Source of the DNA: an uncultured Oscillospiraceae bacterium
GTDB lineage: Bacteria; Bacillota; Clostridia; Oscillospirales; Oscillospiraceae
DNA length: 17,287 nt
Direction: 5' to 3'
Assembly: GCA_934569425.1 (NCBI GenBank)
Contig: CAKTKM010000018.1
Span: 1-17,287 of the forward strand
Below the pieces are notes generated by a model, which had not been told where the DNA came from, did no database searches, and saw only the letters and a program-made list of their open reading frames with translations. Positions 1-5,210 of the stretch are shown here, piece by piece. Every line of letters begins with the position of its first letter. Position 1 is the stretch's first letter. A program made the position numbers and the translations under genes.

Positions 1-228
1 CCGCCGGTGCAGCAGCGAGGCATCCCAGTTTGGCAGGGCATCCACATCCATATCCAGCACGATCATCATATCGTAGCGGTTGTCACGGTTCACGCAGCAG
101 GGATAAACCTGTGCGCCGTGAACACCGGGAACGGTGTTTGCGGTACTGAATAAGGCCGTTATTGGCGACAATAACCCGGCTTTATCCGTCACTTTCTCAT
201 TCCATTTGGCCAGTATGTAGTGCTTCAT
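1..228 (-). CDS. Dabb-like (stress-responsive A/B barrel) protein, 3' part cut by window edge
   Basis: The reading frame starts at an ATG at 226-228 and runs off the left edge, so only the first 76 residues are visible. The start MKHYILAKW, then a PGVHG turn and the strand pair NRYDMMIVLDMD, match the ferredoxin-like alpha/beta barrel of Dabb proteins, which form small dimers of mostly unknown function. An AGGTGA ribosome-binding site lies just upstream (232-238). It is the last visible gene of the rarA-DUF951 run, with 8 bases separating it from the preceding small gene. The family call rests on the N-terminal half only, and a specific substrate cannot be inferred. Confidence 0.62.
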   Translation of the reverse strand, partial: MKHYILAKWNEKVTDKAGLLSPITALFSTANTVPGVHGAQVYPCCVNRDNRYDMMIVLDMDVDALPNWDASLLHRR

Positions 229-236
229 CCGTCACC

Positions 237-335
237 TCACAGCCCCAGATAGGGAATGACAAGTCCCGCCAGCATCAGCACCGCCATCAGACAGGCAATG
301 ACGCCTACAATGATCTGTGTTGTTTTTTTCCGCAT
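237..335 (-). CDS. 32-aa single-span membrane protein (DUF4044-like)
   Basis: This short gene encodes a basic N-terminus (MRKKTTQ) followed by one hydrophobic span (about residues 8-30, IIVGVIACLMAVLMLAGLVI). It is therefore predicted to be a single-pass membrane peptide with the N-terminus in the cytoplasm. A near-perfect ribosome-binding site (GAAGGAGGAGC) lies inside the 3' end of the DUF951 gene, and its ATG immediately follows the DUF951 stop. This indicates translational coupling in the rarA operon. It resembles short DUF4044-type proteins of Firmicutes, but at this length the assignment is weak. No function is known. Confidence 0.65.
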   Translation of the reverse strand: MRKKTTQIIVGVIACLMAVLMLAGLVIPYLGL

Positions 336-524
336 TTATTGCTCCTCCTTCGGTACGATTCGTTTGATCATTTTTTCCACCTTGCGGCGCGGCTGCATCA
401 CCTCATGGCCGCAGCCAAGGCATCTCAGCTTGATGTCCATGCCCACACGCAGCACCTCCCAGCGGCGGCCGCCGCAGGGATGGTCTTTTTTCAACTCCAG
501 AATGTCATGCAGCTGCAGATCCAT
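336..524 (-). CDS. DUF951 domain protein
   Basis: This is a 62-residue protein with the whole DUF951 pattern: LELKKDHPCG near the N-terminus, RWEVLRVGMDIKLRC, then CLGCG and a QPRRKVEK tail. Cys17, Cys35 and Cys38 are placed so that they could bind a metal. DUF951 proteins are small, widespread in Firmicutes and of unknown role, and often sit near DNA replication/repair or ribosome-related genes. Its AAAGGA ribosome-binding site overlaps the rarA stop region (3 bases between genes), so it is almost certainly cotranscribed with rarA. Length is normal for the family. Confidence 0.9.
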   Translation of the reverse strand: MDLQLHDILELKKDHPCGGRRWEVLRVGMDIKLRCLGCGHEVMQPRRKVEKMIKRIVPKEEQ

Positions 525-527
525 AGC

Positions 528-1787
528 TCATCCTTTCTTGATCTCGTCCCAGTAGCGCTTGGCCGCCTGTTCGGTCTTGTTCAGGCCGTATTCATAGTAG
601 TGCCGCTCCCCCAGCTCCTCCGGAAGATAACGCTGCTGCACATAGTGGTTGGGATAGTTGTGGGGATAAAGATACCCCTGCTCCCGCTCCTGCCCGGCGC
701 TGTCGGCGTGAACGTTCTGTAAATGGCGGGGGATATTGCCCATGGCGCCGCGCTGAATGTCCTTCATGGCTGCGTCGATGGCCATACAGCCGCTGTTGGA
801 CTTCGGCGCGGTGGCCAGCAGGACAGCCGCCTCCGCCAGCGGGAGACGCGCCTCCGGCAGCCCCAGCTGCAGCGCCGCGTCCACGCAGGCCTTGGTCACC
901 ACCATGGCCTGCGGATAGGCAAGCCCTACATCCTCCGCCGCCACGCACAGCAAACGGCGGCAGGGGGACAGCAGGTCGCCCGCCACCAGCAGCCGCCCCA
1001 GATAGTACACCGCCGCATCAGGATCGGAGCCACGGATAGACTTATGCAGGGCGGACAGCAGATCAAAATGCTCATCTCCGTCCCGGTCATACCGCATGGC
1101 GCTGCGCTGAGCCAATTGCAGCGCGTCTTCGCTTGTTACATGCAGCACACCGTCCTTCGGCTTGGCGGACTGATACAGCAACTCCACCGCCGTTACCGCC
1201 TTACGGACGTCGCCGCCGCAGGCGGCAGCCACCGTGTCGGGAACAGTATCCTCCCAAGTAAAGGGCAGGTCGCTGCGCTGCTGCTCGATCCGCAGGGCGC
1301 GCTCTACCGCGGGACGGGTCTCCTCCGCCGTCAGCGGCTTGAACTCAAACACCGTACTGCGGGACAGCAGGGCATTATAGATGTAGAAATAGGGATTTTC
1401 CGTGGTGCTGGCGATCATGGTGATCTTGCCGTTTTCCAGAAATTCCAGCAGGCTTTGCTGCTGTTTTTTGTTGAAGTACTGGATCTCGTCCAGATACAGC
1501 AGGATTCCGTTGGGCGCCATCATGGTATCCACATCGCCGATGATGGCCTTTATATCGGACAGCCCCGCAGTGGTGGCGTTGAGATGATACAGTGCCTTCT
1601 GCGTCCGCTTGGCAATGATATTGGCAATGGTGGTCTTTCCCGTGCCGGAGGGGCCATAGAAGATCAGATTGGCCTCGGCGCCGTTCTCGATCAGGCGGCG
1701 CAGCAGTGCGCCGTCTCCCAGCAGATGCTTCTGCCCCGCCACTTCATCCAGGGTCTGAGGCCGTATCTCGTCTGCCAATGGCCGCAT
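528..1787 (-). CDS. rarA: Replication-associated recombination protein RarA (MgsA family AAA+ ATPase)
   Basis: This AAA+ ATPase of 419 residues acts at stalled replication forks and is related to clamp-loader subunits and eukaryotic WRNIP1. Visible motifs are MRPxxxDE at the N-terminus, Walker A GPSGTGKT (residues 45-52), Walker B LLYLDE (96-101), a TTENP sensor-1 motif and an SR finger (LLSRSTVFEF). The C-terminal tetramerisation region carries the LRCVAAEDVGLAYPQA-like stretch and the HYYEYG end typical of the family. The frame stays open 41 codons further upstream, but I place the start at the ATG at 1785-1787. A GGAGGTGAAC ribosome-binding site lies directly before it and the conserved family begins there. 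It heads the minus-strand operon with DUF951 and faces nth. Confidence 0.95.
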   Translation of the reverse strand: MRPLADEIRPQTLDEVAGQKHLLGDGALLRRLIENGAEANLIFYGPSGTGKTTIANIIAKRTQKALYHLNATTAGLSDIKAIIGDVDTMMAPNGILLYLDEIQYFNKKQQQSLLEFLENGKITMIASTTENPYFYIYNALLSRSTVFEFKPLTAEETRPAVERALRIEQQRSDLPFTWEDTVPDTVAAACGGDVRKAVTAVELLYQSAKPKDGVLHVTSEDALQLAQRSAMRYDRDGDEHFDLLSALHKSIRGSDPDAAVYYLGRLLVAGDLLSPCRRLLCVAAEDVGLAYPQAMVVTKACVDAALQLGLPEARLPLAEAAVLLATAPKSNSGCMAIDAAMKDIQRGAMGNIPRHLQNVHADSAGQEREQGYLYPHNYPNHYVQQRYLPEELGERHYYEYGLNKTEQAAKRYWDEIKKG

Positions 1788-1810
1788 GACGTTCACCTCC
1801 CGCAAATCGT

Positions 1811-1860
1811 ATGGTGGTAGTATACCACCATTTGCTTTTTTGCGCAAGGTCTGATACAAT
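1811..1860. promoter_or_regulatory. Interleaved divergent rarA/nth promoters with a 21-bp palindrome
   Basis: For rarA (minus), the -35 is TTGCGC (plus-strand positions 1842-1847) and the -10 is TATACT (1819-1824), 17 bp apart. For nth (plus), the -35 is TTGCTT (1832-1837) and the -10 is TACAAT (1855-1860), also 17 bp apart. The two promoters therefore overlap and probably cannot both be occupied at once. A perfect inverted repeat, ATGGTGGTA/TACCACCAT with a 3-base centre (1811-1831), covers the rarA -10. It is a likely operator for an unknown regulator and does not look like the Firmicutes LexA box. Confidence 0.7.
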
Positions 1861-1878
1861 GGAGCCGAGGTGAGGCTC

Positions 1879-2520
1879 ATGAAAACGCAGGCACAGATCC
1901 GCGCCATCATTGACGCGCTGAAAAAACTGTATCCCGATGCCGTCTGCTCATTGGACTATCAAAAGGACTACGAGCTGCTGTTCTCCGTCCGGCTGGCGGC
2001 ACAATGCACCGACGCACGGGTGAATCTGGTAACGCCGGCGCTGTTCGCCCGTTTTCCCACGCTGGAAGCCTTTGCCGCGGCCACAGCGGATGAAGTAGGT
2101 GAGTACGTCCGATCCTGCGGCTTCTGGCGGGCAAAGGCCAGGGACATTGTGGGCAGCGCACAGATGCTGCTGTCCGATTTCGGCGGCAAGGTACCGGACA
2201 ACATGGACGACCTGCTGCGTCTGCCGGGTGTGGGGCGGAAAACCGCCAATCTGGTGTTGGGCGACGTGTACGGCAAAGAGGGTTACGTCTGCGATACCCA
2301 CTGCATCCGCATTACGGGGCGGCTGGGCATTACCGACGGCAGCAAAGATCCCATGAAGGTAGAGACGCAGCTGCGGAAAACCATCCCGCCGGAGGAATCC
2401 AACAACTTCTGTCACCGCATGGTGCTGCACGGGCGGGCGCTGTGCATGGCTCGCGGGCCAAAATGCGGAATATGTCCGCTGAAAGAGCTGTGTGACTACA
2501 GAAAAGAGATGGCTCAATGA
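1879..2520 (+). CDS. nth: Endonuclease III (base-excision DNA glycosylase/AP lyase)
   Basis: Endonuclease III removes oxidised pyrimidines and nicks abasic sites. The 213-residue protein has the complete family layout: helix-hairpin-helix LPGVGRKTA (115-123) with catalytic Lys121, catalytic Asp139 in CDTH, and the 4Fe-4S loop Cys189-x6-Cys196-x2-Cys199-x5-Cys205 at the C-terminus. An in-frame GTG lies at 1870, but it sits inside the GAGGTGAGG ribosome-binding site, so the ATG at 1879 is the start. The gene diverges from rarA and pairs two DNA-repair functions on one control region. The next reading frame overlaps its stop by ATGA. Confidence 0.96.
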   Translation: MKTQAQIRAIIDALKKLYPDAVCSLDYQKDYELLFSVRLAAQCTDARVNLVTPALFARFPTLEAFAAATADEVGEYVRSCGFWRAKARDIVGSAQMLLSDFGGKVPDNMDDLLRLPGVGRKTANLVLGDVYGKEGYVCDTHCIRITGRLGITDGSKDPMKVETQLRKTIPPEESNNFCHRMVLHGRALCMARGPKCGICPLKELCDYRKEMAQ

Positions 2521-2747
2521 ACCCCAAAACCGCATGGATCACCACGTTTCTATTCTGTATTGCCGTTAGCTGTGCGGGCATCGTCGGCGCCTGTTTCCTG
2601 AACACCGCCCAGCTCCTCGTCGCCGTGATACTTGCAGCGCCGGAAATCGGCTGCTGATTTTGCTTTTGACGCTGCCCCCATTGCGGCAGAATGATCCAGG
2701 CTCCGTTTGTCAGGCATTGCTCTCACTGCGGTGAAAAACTGAAATAA
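2517..2747 (+). pseudogene. Membrane/zinc-ribbon small protein interrupted by two in-frame TGA codons
   Basis: A frame starting with ATG at 2517, overlapping the nth stop as ATGA, encodes 46 residues with two hydrophobic stretches (about 6-26 and 31-41) and stops at TGA 2655-2657. The same frame contains a second TGA at 2667-2669. It then continues without a start codon into a complete zinc ribbon, CPHCG-x9-CSHCG, ending at TAA 2745-2747. If both TGA codons were Trp (TGG), the product would be a 76-residue protein with membrane helices followed by a C-terminal WRCPHCG-type ribbon, a common layout for small Firmicutes proteins. Neighbouring genes use TGA as a normal stop. It is probably a decayed gene, or a short 46-aa protein followed by an orphan ribbon. 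Confidence 0.55.
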
Positions 2748-2755
2748 CGCATCCT

Positions 2756-2785
2756 GTGCCGGTCCTGTGGGACTGGCACTTTTTT
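2756..2785 (+). terminator. Rho-independent terminator after nth
   Basis: A 10-bp stem (GTGCCGGTCC / GGACTGGCAC, one G-T pair) with a TGTG loop is followed directly by six T. It ends the nth transcript ahead of the small-gene cassette. Confidence 0.85.
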
Positions 2786-2818
2786 CACCTCCGCCACATA
2801 TATTGCGGTATGGAGGTG
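2786..2818 (+). promoter_or_regulatory. Possible hairpin masking the ribosome-binding site
   Basis: CACCTCC (2786-2792) is the exact complement of GGAGGTG (2812-2818), the ribosome-binding site of the following gene. A hairpin with an inner CCGC/GCGG pairing would sequester the site. It matters only if transcripts enter from upstream, by readthrough of the terminator or from an unseen promoter. No convincing housekeeping promoter lies between the terminator and the gene. Confidence 0.4.
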
Positions 2819-2823
2819 GGGAC

Positions 2824-3075
2824 ATGGACATAAAACAGGTAGCGGCACAGCTGCATACAGACCCGAACACTGTGCAGCGCTTGGCACAGTCCGCGGACGG
2901 GCAGGCGCTGATGTCGCTTTTGCAGCAGCAGAACGGTGCGCAGCTGCAAAAAGCCATGGAGCAAGGCGAGGGAAACAGCGCCGCTGAAATGGCCGCGCTG
3001 CTGAAAACGGTACTGTCCAGCGGCGAAGGACGGGCGCTTTTGCAGCGGCTGAGCCAGCAGCTGAAGCAGCCGTAA
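2824..3075 (+). CDS. Hypothetical protein, 83 aa, first gene of a three-gene cassette
   Basis: This soluble, helical, Gln-rich protein has no recognised domain. It has two similar segments: LAQSADGQALMSLLQQ (about 21-36) and LSSGEGRALLQRLSQQ (about 64-79). Both follow an S-x-G-x-x-L-L/M pattern, so it may have arisen from an internal duplication. A GGAGGTGG ribosome-binding site precedes the ATG. The next gene follows after 24 bases. I recall similar small proteins beside the same two neighbours in other Clostridia, but know of no experimentally assigned function. It carries no signal peptide or membrane segment. Confidence 0.78.
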   Translation: MDIKQVAAQLHTDPNTVQRLAQSADGQALMSLLQQQNGAQLQKAMEQGEGNSAAEMAALLKTVLSSGEGRALLQRLSQQLKQP

Positions 3076-3099
3076 TCACACAGGAAAGGAGGCGGCGAT

Positions 3100-3462
3100 A
3101 TGGAGGATATGGACAGCAAACTGAACGCCATACTCAACGATCCGGCCACCATGGCTCGTATCATCCAGATGGCACAGCAGCTATCCGGCGACGGTGCGCA
3201 GCCTTCCGCTTCTCCTTCGCCGCCCCCGCCGCCGCAGAGCGTGCCGCCGGACAGCGGATTTGATCCCTTAGTTCTGGCAAAGTTCCTGCCGCTGCTCCAT
3301 GAGCTGCGGCAGTCCAACAGCCAGACCACGCAGCTTCTCTATGCTCTTCGCCCCTTTCTCAAGGAGGAAAAGCAGTCAAAGGTAGAGCGTGCGGCAAAGC
3401 TGGCACGGTTGATCTGCATCGGAAAACGGTTTTTGACGGAGGGAGGGCTCGACATTGTATGA
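3100..3462 (+). CDS. Hypothetical protein, 120 aa, with proline-rich linker
   Basis: Three parts can be seen: an N-terminal helix (MEDMDSKLNAILNDPATMARIIQMAQ type, 1-29), a Ser/Pro-rich linker with PPPPP (about 38-52), and a C-terminal basic helical region (LRPFLKEEKQSKVERAAKLARLI). The N-terminal 'NDPATMARI' and C-terminal 'LRPFLxxxxxxKxxRAxKLAR' patterns resemble a recurring uncharacterised Clostridia family. The ribosome-binding site AAAGGAGGCG is strong. Its last codons overlap the TTG start of the next gene, so the two are probably translationally coupled. It has no transmembrane span and no known function. Confidence 0.78.
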   Translation: MEDMDSKLNAILNDPATMARIIQMAQQLSGDGAQPSASPSPPPPPQSVPPDSGFDPLVLAKFLPLLHELRQSNSQTTQLLYALRPFLKEEKQSKVERAAKLARLICIGKRFLTEGGLDIV

Positions 3463-3769
3463 CCGCTACGGCCATTCACCGCAGGGCGGCTTTGTCCGCT
3501 GCTCGATGGATGACGCTCCCCACCCCCCGCCGCCCCGAAAACCACCGGGACACCCGCCGCCAAAGCCGCAGCAGCCGGGCAAACCGCCCCCGCCGCCAAA
3601 GCCCGGCCGCCCGCCGGAATTGACCTTCGGAAAAGATATTTTATCGGCATTGCATCTGGACGATTTGGATACAGGAGATCTGCTGCTGTTGTTTTTACTG
3701 TTTTTCCTGTTCAAACAGCAAGCCGATGAGGAATTGCTGATCGCCATCGGCTTGCTGCTGATCCTGTAG
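3455..3769 (+). CDS. Hypothetical polyproline protein with hydrophobic C-terminus, 104 aa, TTG start
   Basis: The start is a TTG at 3455-3457, overlapping the previous stop. GGAGGG at 3442-3447 gives 7-base spacing, and MYDRYG matches the MYxRY start I associate with this family. Residues about 22-53 are a dense proline tract (PPPP, PPP and PPPPP runs with Lys/Gly/Gln). A conserved-looking LDTGDLL then leads into hydrophobic stretches at about 74-87 and 95-104, so the end is probably membrane-associated. The proline runs would stall ribosomes without EF-P-type help. Function is unknown. It completes the three-gene cassette, and no clear terminator follows before the micropeptide promoter. Confidence 0.75.
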   Translation: MYDRYGHSPQGGFVRCSMDDAPHPPPPRKPPGHPPPKPQQPGKPPPPPKPGRPPELTFGKDILSALHLDDLDTGDLLLLFLLFFLFKQQADEELLIAIGLLLIL

Positions 3770-3796
3770 CGCTGCCATTTTTGGCAAGCATTGCAT

Positions 3797-3825
3797 TTGC
3801 GTTTCTGTATCCGGCGGAGTATAAT
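3797..3825 (+). promoter_or_regulatory. Strong sigma-A type promoter for the Cys micropeptide
   Basis: The -35 TTGCGT (3797-3802) and a perfect -10 TATAAT (3820-3825) are separated by 17 bp. The leader to the ATG at 3871 is about 40 bases. Confidence 0.75.
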
Positions 3826-3870
3826 GACGGTGTTCTTGCAAGAGCAAATCCAACCAAGGAGGTCACAGAA

Positions 3871-3933
3871 ATGTTCTGCAACTTTGACTGCGCTTCCCTA
3901 CTGAAGCTGCTGTGCGGCTTCTTCGGCTGCTAA
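3871..3933 (+). CDS. 20-residue cysteine-rich amphipathic micropeptide
   Basis: This very short gene carries every expression signal: a consensus promoter, an AAGGAGGTCACAGAA ribosome-binding region, ATG, a 20-codon frame ending in TAA, and a strong terminator 15 bases later. The peptide has Cys at 3, 7, 15 and 20, a central LLKLL helix-like segment and a CGFFGC end. It has no leader peptide/core layout or modification-enzyme neighbour that would mark it as a bacteriocin precursor. The Cys spacing and small size could allow metal binding, disulfide bonding or membrane association. It lies directly behind the polyproline cassette. Function is unknown. I am confident that it is a transcription unit, and moderately confident that the peptide is the product. 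Confidence 0.7.
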   Translation: MFCNFDCASLLKLLCGFFGC

Positions 3934-3947
3934 CTGAGCGTATATAG

Positions 3948-3992
3948 AAAAACGTGCGTGCTGCATCTCTCTTTGCGGCACGCACGTTTTTT
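3948..3992. terminator. Bidirectional terminator between micropeptide and SMR gene
   Basis: AAAAACGTGCGTGC (3948-3961) pairs with GCACGCACGTTTTT (3978-3991), leaving a 16-base loop and T-runs on both strands. It serves the plus-strand micropeptide and the minus-strand SMR gene, whose stop codon lies against its edge. Confidence 0.9.
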
Positions 3993-4311
3993 ATGATGGA
4001 GAGGTGATCTTCAGCCCAACGATACCCACCAGCAACAGCGCGGCAAAAAGCATTCGCCACGCGGTCGCAGGCTCTTTGAACAGCACCAGGCCAACCACTA
4101 CGGCACCCAGCGCACCGATGCCCGTCCAGATCCCGTAGGCGGTACCCAGCGGCAGCGTTTTCATGGCCTGCGACAAAAGCGCAAAGCTGACCAGCATGCC
4201 AATGATGGTCAGGGCTGACCATCCAAGCTTGGAAAAACCCTCCGACAACTTCAGGCAGGTTGACCAGAACACCTCTGTGAGACCTGCGATCACCAAAAAG
4301 GCCCATGCCAT
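3991..4311 (-). CDS. Small multidrug resistance transporter, Gdx/SugE-type (guanidinium exporter)
   Basis: This 106-residue, four-helix membrane protein of the SMR family works as an antiparallel dimer exchanging substrate for protons. The essential Glu13 lies in AGLTEVFW, and helix 3 carries the signature GTAYGIWTGIGALG. The resemblance to SugE/Gdx (LPLGTAYxxWTGIGAxG, VGIVGLK end) is closer than to EmrE, which points to guanidinium export. The start is the ATG at 4309-4311 with GGAGGAG 8 bases upstream; the open frame extends 8 codons further but without a better site. Unlike the paired SMR heterodimers it stands alone. A long structured leader with a terminator precedes it. Confidence 0.92.
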   Translation of the reverse strand: MAWAFLVIAGLTEVFWSTCLKLSEGFSKLGWSALTIIGMLVSFALLSQAMKTLPLGTAYGIWTGIGALGAVVVGLVLFKEPATAWRMLFAALLLVGIVGLKITSPS

Positions 4312-4329
4312 AGGCAATACTCCTCCTAA

Positions 4330-4452
4330 AAACAAAAATCGCGCTGCTTTCGCATCTTCAAAGGCCTAACGATGCGAAATAAGCGCGTTGATCCACCCGG
4401 CGGCAAATTCTGCATGAATATAGCATATTCCTGCTGTCGGGTCAAGACCGTC
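4330..4452 (-). promoter_or_regulatory. Structured 5' leader of the SMR gene: candidate guanidine riboswitch with terminator
   Basis: Read on the minus strand, TTGACCCG (plus 4438-4445) can pair with CGGGT and TCAA in 4388-4399, with GGA bulged out. This encloses a second hairpin, GCAGGAATAT-GCT-ATATTCATGC (4412-4434), and a GCCGCCGGGTGG block. Downstream, GCGC/GCGC and TTTCGCATC/GATGCGAAA (4340-4386) form a long terminator hairpin followed by a T-rich run just before the ribosome-binding site. Such an aptamer-plus-terminator arrangement before a Gdx exporter fits guanidine control. I do not see guanidine-I (ykkC), -II (ACGR loops) or -III consensus, so class IV or another RNA is possible. 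A weak -10 (TAAAAT, 4460-4465) lies upstream. Confidence 0.5.
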
Positions 4453-4529
4453 TTTACATATTTTATCATTTTTTACATAATTTCTTTGCTCCCCCTCTTG
4501 AAAAATGGTAAAATGTATGGTAGTATTAT

Positions 4530-4557
4530 TTGTTGTAATGTGTTACTCCGATAATAT
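4530..4557 (+). promoter_or_regulatory. Probable promoter of the 70-aa hypothetical gene
   Basis: TTGTTG (4530-4535) and TAATAT (4552-4557) are spaced by 16 bp in an AT-rich stretch, about 70 bases before the gene. The rest of the 4453-4625 gap shows only AT-rich sequence. Confidence 0.45.
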
Positions 4558-4625
4558 ATATCAGGTCGACACATTATGAATTTTGCTTTATTGATCAGAT
4601 TTTCTAATGCAAGAGGGTGTTGATC

Positions 4626-4838
4626 TTGGGTATTGAATTGTCTTCTTTTTCTCCGGAGGTTCAGGAGACGCTGCGGCGTTATGCCGCATACGGTTGGCGT
4701 ACCCCTGTCATCGCAAAGATCTTGAACTGCAGGTATGGTCTCTCCCTGACCTGTAACGAGATCAGTGAGCTCCTTTCGAGCACGGAGGGACATACGGCTG
4801 CGCCTGTGCAGAATGATAAGGAAACGCCCACCGGATAA
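4626..4838 (+). CDS. Hypothetical protein, 70 aa
   Basis: This is a small, probably helical protein with no recognised domain. Its centre (LRRYAAYGWRTPVIAKILN then CNEISELL) reads like two or three short helices and could be a helix-turn-helix remnant, but no DNA-binding family is evident. I place the start at the TTG at 4626, 6 bases after AGAGGGTG. A GTG at 4617 and a TTG at 4620 lie in or next to that ribosome-binding site and are less likely. The polar tail (TAAPVQNDKETPTG) looks disordered. It is a single-gene unit with its own promoter and terminator, and its stop codon sits in the terminator loop. Confidence 0.6.
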   Translation: MGIELSSFSPEVQETLRRYAAYGWRTPVIAKILNCRYGLSLTCNEISELLSSTEGHTAAPVQNDKETPTG

Positions 4839-4853
4839 ACGGTAGGCGTTTTT
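4822..4853 (+). terminator. Terminator containing the stop codon of the 70-aa gene
   Basis: AAACGCC and ACCG (4822-4833) pair with CGGT and GGCGTTT (4840-4851), followed by T-rich sequence. The TAA stop (4836-4838) is in the loop. Confidence 0.8.
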
Positions 4854-4883
4854 CGCTTTTTTTGAGTCAAGGAGGCGATGGTC

Positions 4884-5210
4884 TTGGCCACCACAGTGGA
4901 ATATATCCGCTACGTCTGTGAACAGCTGCCTCCCTGCGGTGTCGTGCGCTATCGCAAGATGTTCGGCGAATATATGGTTTATATGGACGAAAAGCCCATC
5001 TTGACCGTATGCGACAACACGGTATTTGTAAAAAAGCTGCCGCAGCTTGCAGAGGTCATGGCAAATGCCGCGGTAGGCTTCCCCTACGAGGGCGCCAAAG
5101 AGCATTATATTCTGGATATGGATGACCCCGCACTCGCCGCAGCGGCCGTCGAGATCCTGTTGTCCGTCACACCACTGCCGAAAAAGAGAAAGAAGGGTGC
5201 CGACTCATGA
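4884..5210 (+). CDS. TfoX/Sxy N-terminal domain protein
   Basis: This 108-residue protein matches the TfoX N-terminal domain: VEYIRYVCEQL, then RKMFGEYMVYMDEKPI, VCDNTVFVKKLP and a GAKEHYILDMDD segment. In gamma-proteobacteria the domain occurs in the competence regulator Sxy/TfoX. In Firmicutes the stand-alone domain is of unknown function and a competence role should not be assumed. An ATG at 4878 is only 2 bases from GGAGG, too close. The TTG at 4884 gives 8-base spacing and yields MATTVEYI, aligning with the usual MASSKEYL family start. Its stop overlaps the next gene's ATG (ATGA), so the two genes are coupled. Confidence 0.85.
   Translation: MATTVEYIRYVCEQLPPCGVVRYRKMFGEYMVYMDEKPILTVCDNTVFVKKLPQLAEVMANAAVGFPYEGAKEHYILDMDDPALAAAAVEILLSVTPLPKKRKKGADS

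Noticed and set aside
723..1820. Long open frame on the plus strand opposite rarA
   Set aside because: It is antisense to an unambiguous rarA gene, has no ribosome-binding site and no domain-like sequence. It is a GC-driven shadow frame.
2655..2669. Selenocysteine or UGA-as-Trp decoding of the zinc-ribbon gene
   Set aside because: TGA serves as a normal stop for several clear genes in the window, and I see no convincing stem-loop placed like a bacterial selenocysteine element. Mentioned as a test only.
3770..3796. GCTGCCATTTTTGGCAAGC hairpin as terminator of the polyproline cassette
   Set aside because: The stem is only about 5 bp and is not followed by a T-run.
4417..4445. TTGACC-17-TATATT as the SMR promoter on the minus strand
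   Set aside because: The hexamers are good, but both lie in the two complementary stems of the leader, and starting there would leave no aptamer. It is kept only as the competing explanation.
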